From contig JBFLXJ010000028.1 in NCBI GenBank assembly GCA_040757085.1, positions 1 to 64,000 of the forward strand: DNA of 64,000 nucleotides. The letters are read 5' to 3'. The DNA comes from Bacillota bacterium (lineage in GTDB: Bacteria; Bacillota; Sulfobacillia; JACIYH01). Numbering within the stretch: position 1 is the stretch's first letter; every line of letters begins with the position of its first letter. Positions 53,713 to 63,807 of the stretch are shown here, piece after piece. The translations under genes and the position numbers were made by a program. The notes under the pieces were generated by a model. That model was not told the DNA's origin and ran no database searches. It saw only the letters and a program-made list of their open reading frames with translations.

Positions 53713-53943
53713 ATGCGCCTGTCGGACCTGCGCTTTCGGGACGTGGTAACGGTAAAGGACGGCCGCCGCCTGGGCTTCATCAGCGATTGGGAAGTTGATC
53801 CCCAGACCGGCCGGCTGCTGGCCATGGTGGTACCCGGTAGCCCCCGCGTCCTGGGGTTGCTGGGAAGGGAGCCGGATTACGTTATACCCTGGGAGAGGAT
53901 AAAGAAGATCGGCGAGGACGTGATCCTGGTAGAGGCCGGCTAG
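53713..53943 (+). CDS. ylmC: YlmC/YmxH family sporulation protein (PRC-barrel)
   Basis: A 76-residue PRC-barrel protein: MRLSDLRFRDVVTVKDGRRLGFISDWEVDPQTGRL, then DYVIPWERIKKIGEDVILVE. Members are found with sigG in spore formers; the molecular role is unknown. It starts the ylm-type gene group. Confidence 0.92.
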   Translation: MRLSDLRFRDVVTVKDGRRLGFISDWEVDPQTGRLLAMVVPGSPRVLGLLGREPDYVIPWERIKKIGEDVILVEAG

Positions 53944-53990
53944 CAGGAGGCCGCCCGGGGCGGGACGAAACCAAACCCGGGTGGTTTCCC

Positions 53991-54767
53991 GTGAGTTTCT
54001 CAAGGAGTGACGACGGGGGTGTACCGGTGCTGCGCATCCGGCCTTTGGAGGAGGCCGGATGCCTGGCCCTGTTCACATTACGGCCCCTTGGCCTCGCCGC
54101 CGGCCCCCTGCATCCCGGGGAAGTGGTGCGCCAGGTTCGGGCTTCCCTGACCTGGGCATACCTCCCCCGGCCTCCGGTGGTGGTGCGCCAGGTGCACGGC
54201 ACCCGGGTGCTGCCGGTGGAAGATGTCCCCCCTGCGGGCGAACCGGGAGACTGGCCCGCGCTCGGAGAAGGAGATGGCATGGTGACGCGCCGGCCGGATT
54301 TGCCTCTGGCCGTGTTCTGTGCCGATTGTGCTCCGGTTCACCTCTGTGACCCGGGAAGGCGGGTGGTGGCCCTGCTCCACGCCGGCTGGCGGGGGACGGT
54401 GGCCGGCATCGTGGAGCAGGGGCTGGAGGCCATGGCCGCCGTTGCCGGCGGCCGCCCCGGGGACGTTCTGGCCGCCATCGGCCCGTGCATCGGACCCTGC
54501 TGCTACGGGGTCGGGGACGATGTGCGAGCCCGGGTGGAACATCGCCTGGGTGAGGATGCCGCGCGGGTGCTTGCCATCCGCCAGGGGAGGCTTTTCTTTG
54601 ACCTGCCGGGGACGATTGCCATTCTCCTGGAGAGGGCCGGCGTCCCCTCCCTACAGGTTTACCGGGCCGACATGTGCACGGCCTGCCACCCCCATCTGTT
54701 CTGGTCCCACAGACGGGATGGAGGTGTGACGGGCCGGATGGCGGCCGTACTGGCCCTGAGGGGATGA
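53991..54767 (+). CDS. pgeF: Purine nucleoside phosphorylase/peptidoglycan-editing factor (YlmD/PgeF, laccase domain)
   Basis: A 258-residue DUF152 protein. VVRQVHGTRV, FCADCAPVHL, LLHAGWRGTVAGI, GPCIGPCCYGVG and CTACHP hold the His/Cys zinc ligands. Related enzymes phosphorolyse purine nucleosides and affect peptidoglycan composition. GTG 53991 is used; the residues before VPVLRI are poorly conserved. The stop overlaps the next gene by 4 nt. Confidence 0.92.
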   Translation: MSFSRSDDGGVPVLRIRPLEEAGCLALFTLRPLGLAAGPLHPGEVVRQVRASLTWAYLPRPPVVVRQVHGTRVLPVEDVPPAGEPGDWPALGEGDGMVTRRPDLPLAVFCADCAPVHLCDPGRRVVALLHAGWRGTVAGIVEQGLEAMAAVAGGRPGDVLAAIGPCIGPCCYGVGDDVRARVEHRLGEDAARVLAIRQGRLFFDLPGTIAILLERAGVPSLQVYRADMCTACHPHLFWSHRRDGGVTGRMAAVLALRG

Positions 54768-55852
54768 CGCGGTCGGCAGCGCGGGGGAGGCAGGTGCGCC
54801 CCGCCTCCTACCGGGGAGGGCGTCCACCCGCGCGGCGGCGTTCTGCCGCGGGGGGGGCCGCACGGGGGACCATGGCACGCCGGCGAGGGGGAAGGACCCG
54901 CTCATCCCGGGTACGTTCTGCTGGGGTGCGGCGGTACCTGCCTTTCCCGGCACCCTGGGGGAGGTGGTTGCTGGTGGGGCTGGTGCTGCTCGTCGGGGTG
55001 GGCGTCGTGGGCACGCTGGGGTATTCCTGGACACGAGCTGCCCTGTTGCCCTACCTGGTCCGCGTGGTGGAGGCCAAGCCGGGACGGTTGGAGACCACTG
55101 TGAGTGGGCAGGCCGTGGTCCTGTGGGACGAGTGGGTGCTCACTGCCCCCGTGGCAGGTATGGTACGCCTGCGCGTGCGGGAAGGGGAGAGGGTGCGCAC
55201 GGGCACCCCGGTGTGCCTGGTGGACGGGAACGAGGTGGGATCTCCCGCCCCCGGCGTGGTCAGCCTGGTCACGGACGGGACGGAAGGCCACCTGCGTTTC
55301 GGGTCGGGGACGTCGCCGGCCGCTCCCCAGGTCCTGGGGCTCAAGCCCCGGCCGCACCAGTTGCGCGATGGCGAGGCGGTCGCGGTAGGGCAGGCCCTGG
55401 CCCGGGTGGTGGATACCAGCCGGATGCGCCTGTGCCTGGTCCTGCCTCCCGCTGAGGTGGCCCAGCTCGCCAATCGTTCCCGGGTGCTGGTGCGATTGCC
55501 GGGCGGCCGGGAGATTGCGATGCGGCCTGAAGCGCACCATCCCGGGGACGACCGCACCTACGGCACCATTGTCCTGGCGAGCAACGAATGGATCGAACAA
55601 CTGCTGCGCGTCAGGGTAATTACGGTGGAGGTTATCAAAGAGCGGGCCTCAGGACTCCTGATCCCCAGGCGGGCCCTGGTGGAAAGAGAAGGCCAGCCCG
55701 GGGTATTCGTGGTGAAGAAGACCCTGGCCCAGTGGGTTAAAGTGGAGGTCAGGGGTGAAAAGGATTCCCTGGTGGCCGTCGAGGGGATTCCCGAGGGCAG
55801 CCAGGTGATCACCAACCCCTGGCTGGTCCGCGAGGGGGCCATCGTGAGGTGA
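54764..55852 (+). CDS. HlyD-like membrane-fusion protein
   Basis: A 362-residue protein: about 65 Arg/Gly-rich cytoplasmic residues, one membrane helix (WLLVGLVLLVGVGVVGTLGY), then a HlyD-type barrel-sandwich (VVLWDEWVLTAPVAGMVRLRVREGERVRTGTPVCLV) and beta-barrel domain. No transporter partner is adjacent. A gene of this type lies between ylmD and ylmE in several Clostridia, so it may serve envelope assembly rather than efflux. Confidence 0.75.
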   Translation: MTRSAARGRQVRPASYRGGRPPARRRSAAGGAARGTMARRRGGRTRSSRVRSAGVRRYLPFPAPWGRWLLVGLVLLVGVGVVGTLGYSWTRAALLPYLVRVVEAKPGRLETTVSGQAVVLWDEWVLTAPVAGMVRLRVREGERVRTGTPVCLVDGNEVGSPAPGVVSLVTDGTEGHLRFGSGTSPAAPQVLGLKPRPHQLRDGEAVAVGQALARVVDTSRMRLCLVLPPAEVAQLANRSRVLVRLPGGREIAMRPEAHHPGDDRTYGTIVLASNEWIEQLLRVRVITVEVIKERASGLLIPRRALVEREGQPGVFVVKKTLAQWVKVEVRGEKDSLVAVEGIPEGSQVITNPWLVREGAIVR

Positions 55853-55859
55853 GGGGCAG

Positions 55860-56549
55860 TTGTCCGTAGCAGAGCGTTACCGGCAGGTCCTTGATCAGGT
55901 GGCCGAGGCCGCCCTGCGCGCGGGGCGGAGGCCGGAAGAGATCGCGGTGGTGGCAGTCTCAAAAGGCATAGACGATGAGCGCATCCGGGAAGCGGTGGCA
56001 GCGGGAGTGCATATCCTGGGAGAAAACCGGGTGCAGGAGGCCCGGGACAAGCACGGGCGCCTGGTGGATTTGCCCGTGTCGTGGCACCTGGTTGGACACC
56101 TGCAGACTAATAAGGTAAAATACGCCGTAAAGCTCTTCGACCTCATCCATTCCCTGGATAGCGTGCGCCTGGCGCGGGAAATCCAGAAGAGGGCGGGCGA
56201 GCAGGGCCGGGTGGTGAGGGTTCTGGTGGAGGTCAACGTGTCCGGGGAGCCCTCCAAGTACGGGGTAAGCGAGGCCGAGTTGCGTCCCCTGCTGGAAGAG
56301 GTGGCCACCCTGCCCCTGGTCCGGGTGGAGGGGCTGATGACCATAGCCCCGCTGGTGGAGCACATGGAACAGGCTCGCCCCTGCTTCCGGCGCCTGCGCG
56401 AACTGGCCCGGCGGGTCCGGGAATGGGGCATCCCGGGAATCGAAATGAAGGAGCTTTCCATGGGCATGACCCAGGACTTCCCGGTGGCGGTGGAGGAGGG
56501 GGCAACCATGATCAGGGTGGGGACGGCCATCTTCGGCCCCCGCGGCTGA
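55860..56549 (+). CDS. ylmE: PLP homeostasis protein YggS/YlmE
   Basis: A 229-residue fold-III PLP-binding protein without known catalytic activity; it balances PLP levels. VAVSKG carries the PLP lysine (K35), with HILGENRVQEA, WHLVGHLQTNKVKY, VNVSGEPSKYG, ELSMGMTQDF and RVGTAIFGPR complete. TTG 55860 is 7 nt after the HlyD-like gene. In Bacillus sepF follows; here it does not. Confidence 0.94.
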   Translation: MSVAERYRQVLDQVAEAALRAGRRPEEIAVVAVSKGIDDERIREAVAAGVHILGENRVQEARDKHGRLVDLPVSWHLVGHLQTNKVKYAVKLFDLIHSLDSVRLAREIQKRAGEQGRVVRVLVEVNVSGEPSKYGVSEAELRPLLEEVATLPLVRVEGLMTIAPLVEHMEQARPCFRRLRELARRVREWGIPGIEMKELSMGMTQDFPVAVEEGATMIRVGTAIFGPRG

Positions 56550-56614
56550 TCGCAGGACTTCGGTCGCCTCCTGTCGAAGATGGCGGAAGTTTGAAGGCAA
56601 GGGAGGGTTCCCTG

Positions 56615-57217
56615 GTGCTCACCCCTCTTGACATCCACAACAAGGAGTTTCGCCGGTCGTTCCGCGGGTACTCGGAGGCAGAGGTAGACGAGTTCCTCGA
56701 CCAGGTGGTGCGCGATTTCGAGGCCCTGCTCAGGGAAAAGACCGCCCTGGAGGAACGCGTCGAGGAGCTGGAGAACCGCCTCTCCAACTACCAGGCCCTG
56801 GAAGAAACCCTTAAGCAGACCCTGATACTGGCCGAGGCCACCGCCGACGAGGTGCGGGCCAACGCCCGGCGCGAGGCGGAGATCATCCTCAAGGAAGCGC
56901 AGGCGAAGGCAAAGGAAATCGTTGACGATGCCGAGGCGCGCGCCCAGCTTGCCATGCGCGAGGCGCAGGCTCGCGTGAAGCGCACCCAGGATGAATACGA
57001 GGAGCTGAAACGGCAGGTGCAGACCTTCAAGGCGCGGGTGCGCAGCCTGTTCCTGACCCAGCTCGACCTGCTGGGTGATGTGGCGGCGGCGGAACAGGCG
57101 GCTGCCGCCGACCGGCCGGCGCACGGCACCGATCGGCCGCCGGTGGCATCCGCCCCGTCCCAGGCATCCCCGGGGGGGCCGGGTGCGGTACCGGCAGGAG
57201 ACGACGACGGGCCGTGA
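56615..57217 (+). CDS. divIVA: Cell-pole protein DivIVA
   Basis: A 200-residue coiled-coil protein. TPLDIHNKEFRRSFRGYSEAEVDEFLDQVVRDFE is the membrane-binding N-terminal domain; a long coiled coil runs from about 40 to 150, with a Pro/Ala-rich tail. It marks negatively curved membrane at poles and septa. GTG 56615 follows GGGAGGG with 7-nt spacing. Confidence 0.93.
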   Translation: MLTPLDIHNKEFRRSFRGYSEAEVDEFLDQVVRDFEALLREKTALEERVEELENRLSNYQALEETLKQTLILAEATADEVRANARREAEIILKEAQAKAKEIVDDAEARAQLAMREAQARVKRTQDEYEELKRQVQTFKARVRSLFLTQLDLLGDVAAAEQAAAADRPAHGTDRPPVASAPSQASPGGPGAVPAGDDDGP

Positions 57218-57247
57218 CGAGCTGATGGGTCAGGAGATGACGGCGCC

Positions 57248-57571
57248 GTGACCGCGGTGGGTGAGCCGGCCATGATCCCGATGGGCCGTACCCGGGAAGG
57301 GGTGGTATTCAAGCTGCGGGTGCAGCCGCACGCCCGCCGGCAGGAGGTGGCCGGCGTGCGTCAGGGTGCCCTGCTGGTGAAGGTTACCGCCCCTCCCGAG
57401 GGTGGGCGTGCCAACGAGGCTTGCCGCCGGCTGCTGGCGGACACCCTGGATGTTCCTGGCGAGCGGGTGGAAATCATCCGGGGCCACACGGCGCGCGACA
57501 AGGTGGTGCTCATCCATGGCCTGACCGTGGACGAGGTGGCGGGCCGCTTGAAGGAGTGTCTGCAGAAGTGA
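57248..57571 (+). CDS. yggU: DUF167 protein YggU
   Basis: A 107-residue protein: [43 protein letters not shown] and [10 protein letters not shown] are the DUF167 signature. Function unknown. It occupies the slot between divIVA and ileS; its stop overlaps the ileS GTG (GTGA). Confidence 0.92.
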   Translation: MTAVGEPAMIPMGRTREGVVFKLRVQPHARRQEVAGVRQGALLVKVTAPPEGGRANEACRRLLADTLDVPGERVEIIRGHTARDKVVLIHGLTVDEVAGRLKECLQK

Positions 57572-60420
57572 GCAAGGATGGAAAGTACGACCATACGCTG
57601 AATCTGCCCCGCACGGCCTTTCCCATGAAGGCCAACCTGGCGCGGCGGGAACCCGAACTGCTCAAATGGTGGCAGGAGGAAGACCTGTACGGTAAGCTGC
57701 GCGAGGCTCGCCGGGGCCGGCCCAGGTACGTCCTGCACGACGGGCCGCCTTACGCTAACGGCAGCATCCACATCGGAACCGCCCTCAACAAGATCCTCAA
57801 GGATTTCGTGGTGCGGTTTGCCTCTATGAGCGGCTACGACGCCCCGTATGTCCCCGGTTGGGACTGCCATGGCCTTCCCATTGAACTGGCTGCCCTTAAG
57901 GCTTTGGGTATCGACCACCATGAGGTTGAGCCTCTGGAACTGCGCCGCTTCTGCCGGGAGTACGCCCTCAAGTACGTGGACGTGCAGAGGCAGCAGTTCA
58001 TGCGTTTGGGTGTAATCGGAGACTGGTTCCGTCCCTACCTCACCATGGACGGAGCGTACGAGGCCCGCCAGGTGGAAGTGTTCGGAGAGATGGCGCGCCG
58101 GGGTTACATCTACAGAGGGCTCAAGTCGGTGCACTGGTGCTCCGCCTGCGAAACCGCCCTGGCCGAAGCCGAGGTGGAATATCACGACCGGCAGTCGCCG
58201 TCCATCTGGGTGGCTTTCGACGTCAGCGACGGCCGGGGAGTCCTGCCGGCCGACAGCAGGGTGGTGATCTGGACCACCACCCCCTGGACCCTGCCTGCCA
58301 ACGTGGCCATCGCTGTGCACCCCGAGGCCACCTACGCCCTGGTGGACACCGAGCAGGGGAAGCTGGTGCTGGCCCGGAGCCTGGTGGACGACACCTGCGC
58401 CGACTTGGGGCTGGAACGCTGGGAGGTGGTGGCCACCTTCCGGGGCCGGGATCTGGAAGGCGTGAGGTGCCGGCATCCCTTTTTCGACCGGGAGTCGGTG
58501 GTGGTGACGGCCGAGTACGTGTCCCTGGACGAGGGCACCGGGTGCGTGCACATCGCCCCCGGCCACGGTCCCGAGGACTTCGAGGTGGGCAGGCGGTACG
58601 GCCTTCCCGTCCTCTCCCCCATCGACGGCAGGGGGCGCTTCACGTCGGAGGCGGGGTGGCTGGAGGGAAAGTTCTACCGGGATGCCGACCCGGAAATCAT
58701 CGCGGAACTCAGGAGACGGGGTGCCCTGCTGGGGGCAGGCACCACCCTGCACTCGTACCCGTGCTGCTGGCGCTGCAAGAATCCCCTGCTCTTCCGGGCC
58801 ACCGAGCAGTGGTTCGCTTCCGTGGAGGGGTTCCGGGAGCAGGCCCTGGAAGCCATTGATCAGGTCACCTGGGTGCCGGCCTGGGGCCGGGAACGCATCC
58901 GCAACATGGTGAAGGACCGCGCCGACTGGTGCGTCTCGCGCCAGCGGGCGTGGGGGGTGCCCATCCCCATCTTCTACTGCACCTCCTGCGGGCAGCCCCT
59001 CATCACGCAGGAGACCATCGCGGCGGTGGCGGACCTCTTCCGCCGGGAAGGCTCCGATGCCTGGTTCCGGCGCGAAGCTGCTGAGATCCTGCCGGCCGGG
59101 ACGTCGTGCCCGTGCGGGGGGACTGCTTTCCACAAGGAATCCGACATCATGGACGTCTGGTTCGACTCTGGGTCCAGCCACGTGGCCGTCCTGGAGGAGA
59201 GGCCCGACCTCTCCTGGCCGGCCGAGTGCTACCTGGAAGGGTCAGACCAGCACCGGGGGTGGTTCCAGGCCTCCCTGCTCACCTCCGTGGCGACCCGGGG
59301 GAAGGCGCCGTTCCGTACCGTGGTCACCCACGGCTTCGTGCTGGACGGTGAAGGCCGGGCCATGCACAAGTCGCTGGGGAACGTGATCGACCCCGCCGAA
59401 GTCACGGACAAATACGGGGCGGACGTCCTGCGCCTGTGGGTGGCGGCCTCCGACTACCGGGACGACGTGCGCATCTCGCCCGTCATCCTGGACCAGTTGG
59501 CCGAGGTGTACCGCAAGATCCGTAACACCCTGCGCTTCGTGCTGGGCAACCTGTACGACTTCCAGCCTGGCCGGGACAACGTCCCCTACGAGAACCTCCT
59601 GGAAGTTGACAGGTGGGCGCTGTACTCCCTTGCCAAGGTGGTGGAGCGGGCCACCCGGGCGTTCTCCGAGTACGAGTACCACGTGGCTCAGCAGGTCGTG
59701 CACACCTTCTGCACCGTGGACATGAGCCAGATCTATCTGGACGTGATCAAGGACCGGCTGTACTGCTCCGGTCCCACCGACCCCGGGCGGCGGGCCGCCC
59801 AGACCGTGCTGTACCAGGTGGGCCACACGCTGGTGCGCCTGCTGGCCCCCATCCTGCCCTTCACAGCGGAAGAGGTGTGGCAGCACCTACCGCGCCGGGA
59901 GGGAGAAGCCTGGAGCGTCCACCTGACCGAGTGGCCTCACCCGGATGAGGCCTGGATCGACGAGGAGCTGGGCCGGCGCTGGGAGGTCCTGCTGGCAGTG
60001 CGCGAGGTGGCCCAGAAGGCCCTGGAAGAGGCCCGCGCGGCCAAGCACATTGGGGGCTCCCTGGCCGCCGCCCTGGAAATCTGCCTGCCCACGGCCGCGC
60101 CCGCCGCTTCGCAGCCCGACCCTGGCAACAACGCTGCACGGACCCAGCCCGGCAGCCTGGTGCGGCGTTACCTGCCGGAGCTGCCCGCCCTGTTCATCGT
60201 GTCCCAGGTGGAGCTGCGGGAAGGCGAGCCCGATCCCGCGCGCTACCTGGGCTGGGCGGTCGGGGAGCGGGGACCCGCTGCCGGCGTGGGGGTGGGTGTG
60301 CTCAAAGCCGCCGGTGCGCGGTGCGAGCGCTGCTGGATTCACTCGGAAACGGTGGGCACCGACCCCGAGCACGCGGGGCTGTGTCGGCGCTGCGCCGACG
60401 TCGTCCGCCGCTGCTTCTGA
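57568..60420 (+). CDS. ileS: Isoleucyl-tRNA synthetase
   Basis: A 950-residue class I synthetase. [22 protein letters not shown] holds the HIGH-type motif as [20 protein letters not shown] marks the CP1 editing domain, and the second catalytic motif is AMHKSLGN near 597 instead of the common KMSKS. The C-terminal zinc site (CERCWIH...CRRCADVV) is present. GTG 57568 overlaps yggU, so no T-box leader precedes it. Confidence 0.96.
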   Translation: MSKDGKYDHTLNLPRTAFPMKANLARREPELLKWWQEEDLYGKLREARRGRPRYVLHDGPPYANGSIHIGTALNKILKDFVVRFASMSGYDAPYVPGWDCHGLPIELAALKALGIDHHEVEPLELRRFCREYALKYVDVQRQQFMRLGVIGDWFRPYLTMDGAYEARQVEVFGEMARRGYIYRGLKSVHWCSACETALAEAEVEYHDRQSPSIWVAFDVSDGRGVLPADSRVVIWTTTPWTLPANVAIAVHPEATYALVDTEQGKLVLARSLVDDTCADLGLERWEVVATFRGRDLEGVRCRHPFFDRESVVVTAEYVSLDEGTGCVHIAPGHGPEDFEVGRRYGLPVLSPIDGRGRFTSEAGWLEGKFYRDADPEIIAELRRRGALLGAGTTLHSYPCCWRCKNPLLFRATEQWFASVEGFREQALEAIDQVTWVPAWGRERIRNMVKDRADWCVSRQRAWGVPIPIFYCTSCGQPLITQETIAAVADLFRREGSDAWFRREAAEILPAGTSCPCGGTAFHKESDIMDVWFDSGSSHVAVLEERPDLSWPAECYLEGSDQHRGWFQASLLTSVATRGKAPFRTVVTHGFVLDGEGRAMHKSLGNVIDPAEVTDKYGADVLRLWVAASDYRDDVRISPVILDQLAEVYRKIRNTLRFVLGNLYDFQPGRDNVPYENLLEVDRWALYSLAKVVERATRAFSEYEYHVAQQVVHTFCTVDMSQIYLDVIKDRLYCSGPTDPGRRAAQTVLYQVGHTLVRLLAPILPFTAEEVWQHLPRREGEAWSVHLTEWPHPDEAWIDEELGRRWEVLLAVREVAQKALEEARAAKHIGGSLAAALEICLPTAAPAASQPDPGNNAARTQPGSLVRRYLPELPALFIVSQVELREGEPDPARYLGWAVGERGPAAGVGVGVLKAAGARCERCWIHSETVGTDPEHAGLCRRCADVVRRCF

Positions 60421-60506
60421 ACGCGCACCCTGCCCGCAATATCCTTCCTTACCGCCGATCCCGAACCGGCGGCAATGTGGAGTGTGACCGGGGGCGGCGT
60501 GAGGTG

Positions 60507-61217
60507 ATGCCCGTGGCGAAGATCATCGGCATCCTGGGGGGCATGGGGCCGGAGGCCACCTGCGATCTTTTCCACAAGATCATCCGGGTGACGCCGCGCT
60601 TCAAGCCCGTCAGGCGGGATCAGGATCACCTGCGGGTGATTGTCGACTCAAATCCCCTGATACCGGACCGCACTGCGGCCATCCTGGCCGACGGGGAAGA
60701 CCCCGTCCCGGCCCTCCAGGAAACGGCCCGCAACCTGGAGCGGGCCGGCGCGGGGCTCATAGCCATGCCCTGCAACACCGCCCATTACTTCTGGGGGGAG
60801 GTGCAGGCGGCGGTGAGCATCCCCGTGCTGCACATGATGGAAGAGGTGGCGCGCGAACTGGCCGGCACCCGGCCCGGCCCGGCGCAGGTGGGGTTGCTCG
60901 CCACCACGGGCACGGTGAAGACGGGCCTGTACCACCGCGCCCTGGAGGCCCGCGGGATCCGGGTGCTGGTGCCCGGCCCGGCCGACCAGGATGTGGTGAT
61001 GGAGGCCATATCGCGGATCAAGCGGGGCGACCTGCAGGGGGCCCGTGCGCCGCTTCAGGCTGTCGGCCGCTGGTTGCAGGAGGCCGGCGCCGAAGCCATC
61101 ATCGAGGGGTGTACGGAAATCCCCCTGGTGTTGCGCGACGAAGATGTGGACGTCCCCCTGGTGGATGCCACCCGGGTGCTGGCGGAGACTGCCGTCCGTG
61201 CCGCCCTTTCGGCCTGA
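60507..61217 (+). CDS. Aspartate/glutamate racemase
   Basis: A 236-residue cofactor-independent racemase. IGILGGMGPEAT is the N-terminal motif. The two catalytic cysteines lie in PCNTAH (C89) and EGCTEIPL (C202). Aspartate racemase is the best match; D-glutamate for the wall is usually supplied by MurI. ATG 60507 follows GTGAGGTG, 86 nt after ileS. Confidence 0.88.
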   Translation: MPVAKIIGILGGMGPEATCDLFHKIIRVTPRFKPVRRDQDHLRVIVDSNPLIPDRTAAILADGEDPVPALQETARNLERAGAGLIAMPCNTAHYFWGEVQAAVSIPVLHMMEEVARELAGTRPGPAQVGLLATTGTVKTGLYHRALEARGIRVLVPGPADQDVVMEAISRIKRGDLQGARAPLQAVGRWLQEAGAEAIIEGCTEIPLVLRDEDVDVPLVDATRVLAETAVRAALSA

Positions 61218-61300
61218 GCCGCCCCCTTCTTGCCTGTACCGCCCGCTGGGGGTGGGCTGCCTTCTGAGCAGGGCTACTGAGTATCGCGAGGAGGATTGCC

Positions 61301-61747
61301 ATGGGCGTTCCCGAGAGGACGCTGAGCTTGCTGGCCGGTGCCACCTGGCACGTTTGGCCGTGCGAGATGGCCATCGCCTCTTTTCCGCGGGAGGCGAGGT
61401 CCCGGGTGGTGGCGATGCTCGCCGGAGAGTCCCTGCCGGGGCCGGTGTGGTGGGGCGACGACGGTTTTGAGTTGACGGTGCTGGCGCCCCGGGAAGTCTT
61501 CGAGTCGGGGCACGGACTCGCGGGCATTTCCGGGGGGAGGGTGGAAGCCGGATGGGCCCTGGTCACCTGCCGCACGCCGCTGCCCTGGGACGTGGTGGGG
61601 TTCCTCGCCGAGGTGACGGCCCGTCTGGCACGGGCCGGGATGACCTGCGGTGCCTTCTCGGCGTTCTCCCGGGACCACCTGCTGGTGCCGTGGTCGAAAA
61701 AGGACGAGGTCCGGCAGGTCCTGGGAAATGGTGGTGCCGGGGAATGA
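61301..61747 (+). CDS. ACT-domain protein (CASTOR/ACT-7 type)
   Basis: A 148-residue protein with two ACT-like halves; FELTVLAPREVF and PWDVVGFLAEVTARLARAGMTCGAFSAFSRDHLLVP match the small ACT_7 family. Such proteins probably sense amino acids. ATG 61301 follows GAGGAGG. It lies in a small set of downstream genes of unrelated type. Confidence 0.75.
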   Translation: MGVPERTLSLLAGATWHVWPCEMAIASFPREARSRVVAMLAGESLPGPVWWGDDGFELTVLAPREVFESGHGLAGISGGRVEAGWALVTCRTPLPWDVVGFLAEVTARLARAGMTCGAFSAFSRDHLLVPWSKKDEVRQVLGNGGAGE

Positions 61748-61820
61748 TGCGGCGCCGGATGGGCGGGGAAAGGAGCGACTACCGCGCGGCAGGCCGGAGC
61801 CGCGGCGGGGGGGTGGTACC

Positions 61821-63122
61821 GTGCAGGTGAACTGCACGAGGCTCGCCATGTGGCTGCGCTGTCCGTTTCAGTACTGGTGTGAGGGTCAGGCCGAGCTGCA
61901 GCCCATGGTGCGGCCCCGCCCCTACGTGGCACTGGGCTCCATTGTTCACAGTGCCCTGCGCAGGTTTTACACCCTGCCCCCCGACCAGCGCACCCCGGCC
62001 GCGCTGTTTGCCCTGTACAGGCAGGCCTGGGCGTCGAAGGCGTCCGACCCGGCGTTCGCCAGCCGGGAGGACAGGGAGCGCTGGTACCGGCAGGGTTACG
62101 ACATGCTCCGGCGTTATGCCGGGCGGGCGCGACCTGCCGAAGTGAGGGTGAGGCGCCTGGAGTGCAGCATGTCCCTCGACCTGGGTGAGCACCGCGTGAC
62201 GGGGAAGGTGGACCGGGTAGACGACCTGGGGGAAGGCACCCTGCGTGTGGTGGACTACAAGACGGGGCGCAGCCCGGGCAGTCTCGAAGATGACGTGGCG
62301 GCCCGCATCTACCCGCTGATGGTTTGGAAAGGGGAGGTGGAGAGTCCGCCTGCCCGTGTGGTCATGGTGTACGAGTACCTGTCCGAAGGCGAGAAGGTGG
62401 TCCGGGAACTTGCTCCGGGAGACGTGGCTGCCCTGGAAGAAGAAGTTGCCCGGCTGCTCGAGAACATCGCCGGCGATGAGATTTTCGTGCCCGGCGAGAA
62501 CGAGTGGTGCCGCTCGTGCGACTTTCGGGCCCTGTGTCCGGAGGCCCCTCTGGAGGAACTCCTGATTCAATGGCGCGAAGACGCCGCCGGCAAGCTGGAA
62601 GCGCTCACGGCATCCCATCGTCTCCCGGCCCTGTGGACGCGCCTGGCCCAGATCCGCATGTTCCGGGGCGAGTACGAGGCGGCTGCGCACGCGGCGGCGC
62701 GGGCGGTCGAGGTGGGACCAGACTACGTGCTGAGTCGCCAGCAACTGGGTGTGGCCCTGGCTATCCTGGGCAGGACGGCGGAGGCCGTCCAGCATTTGAG
62801 GCGGGCGTGGGAACGGCTGCTCTCGAGCAGTGCCGGAGGCGCCCCGCCGGGAACGCGATCGCTGCGGTGGACGGATACAGGCCTGATTCTGGCCGAGGCT
62901 CTCCTGGCCCTCAGGGGCGAGGATGGGGTGTCCGAAGCGGAAGAGGTGCTGCGGCAACTGAGGCGGTGGCATTCCGAGCTGCCTCCGGCCAGCGAGGGCC
63001 GCTGGCAACGGCTCAAGGCGCGGGCGGAGCTGGAACGTGGCCCGATGAGGCCCGCGAGCTGCCCGGGGACGTCCTCACCCGAAGCTCCCGGGGCGATTCC
63101 GGGGACGAACTGTGGGGGGTAG
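61821..63122 (+). CDS. PD-(D/E)XK nuclease (Cas4/AddB-like, Fe-S) fused to TPR-like repeats
   Basis: A 433-residue protein. RLAMWLRCPFQYWCEG opens a RecB-type nuclease, with VTGKVDRVDDL (Asp), VVDYKTGR (Lys) and a C-terminal WCRSCDFRALCP; the early and late cysteines are spaced as in Fe-S PD-(D/E)XK nucleases. From about 265 the chain turns into TPR-like helices (EYEAAAHAAARAVEVGPDYVLSRQQLGVALAILGRTAEAVQHLRRA). GTG 61821 is behind GGGGGGGTGG. Probably a DNA-repair exonuclease; its partner helicase is not here. Confidence 0.7.
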   Translation: MQVNCTRLAMWLRCPFQYWCEGQAELQPMVRPRPYVALGSIVHSALRRFYTLPPDQRTPAALFALYRQAWASKASDPAFASREDRERWYRQGYDMLRRYAGRARPAEVRVRRLECSMSLDLGEHRVTGKVDRVDDLGEGTLRVVDYKTGRSPGSLEDDVAARIYPLMVWKGEVESPPARVVMVYEYLSEGEKVVRELAPGDVAALEEEVARLLENIAGDEIFVPGENEWCRSCDFRALCPEAPLEELLIQWREDAAGKLEALTASHRLPALWTRLAQIRMFRGEYEAAAHAAARAVEVGPDYVLSRQQLGVALAILGRTAEAVQHLRRAWERLLSSSAGGAPPGTRSLRWTDTGLILAEALLALRGEDGVSEAEEVLRQLRRWHSELPPASEGRWQRLKARAELERGPMRPASCPGTSSPEAPGAIPGTNCGG

Positions 63123-63127
63123 GGGCC

Positions 63128-63739
63128 GTGTACCTGACCGCCGAGAAGCTGGCACCGCTGATTGCCCGTTACGGCCAACCCCGCGAGGTGCACATGAGCC
63201 AGGGCGTTTCCGGCCCCGAGATGGAGATGGTGCTGGACAGCCGCAAGGGCGGGCGGGCCCACGACGTCACCTGCTTCATCCTGGATGGAGAGGGGCGGGT
63301 GGCCGTCATCCGCAAGCACTTCCACCCCCCGGGGGTATGGCGGGCCCCCAGCGGGGGCGTGCGCCGCGACGAGGATCTGGAGGCAGGCATCAGGCGGGAG
63401 ATGCGGGAGGAGACGGGCCTGGATATCTGCCTTTTGCGGTATCTGCTCAGGATTGACGTGACCTTCTTCTGCGAGGAAGGGAGCAGGCGGGAGCAACCCT
63501 GGGTAAGCCACGTCTTTGCCGCCCGGCCGGTGTCTTCTGACCCCAAGGTAGCGCTGGAACCTGAAGACCATGAGGAGATCGCGGCCGCCCGCTGGGTGAC
63601 AAAGGAGGAGCTGCAGGGCCCCATCCGCGACGCCCTCCTCGCCACCGGAGGTGGTCTCTTCCGGTACCGTGTGGCGTTAACTGACCTGGCCCTCGTTGAA
63701 CTGCATAAGACGGGTCTTTTGGGTGGAGATGGAGCGTAA
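63128..63739 (+). CDS. NUDIX hydrolase
   Basis: A 203-residue hydrolase with the complete Nudix box (GGVRRDEDLEAGIRREMREETGLD), which binds Mg and cleaves X-linked nucleoside diphosphates. A 60-residue N-terminal extension precedes it. GTG 63128 is 5 nt after the preceding stop; co-transcription is likely. Substrate unknown. Confidence 0.88.
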   Translation: MYLTAEKLAPLIARYGQPREVHMSQGVSGPEMEMVLDSRKGGRAHDVTCFILDGEGRVAVIRKHFHPPGVWRAPSGGVRRDEDLEAGIRREMREETGLDICLLRYLLRIDVTFFCEEGSRREQPWVSHVFAARPVSSDPKVALEPEDHEEIAAARWVTKEELQGPIRDALLATGGGLFRYRVALTDLALVELHKTGLLGGDGA

Positions 63740-63807
63740 CCCGCAGGAGAGACCTCATGCGCCCAGCAGAACTCCAATGATTTTCCAGCGAAAAATTGTG
63801 CTCTTGC

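Noticed and set aside
57361-59181. 606-codon minus-strand frame opposite ileS
   Set aside because: Shadow frame; no domain pattern and sits fully inside a certain gene.
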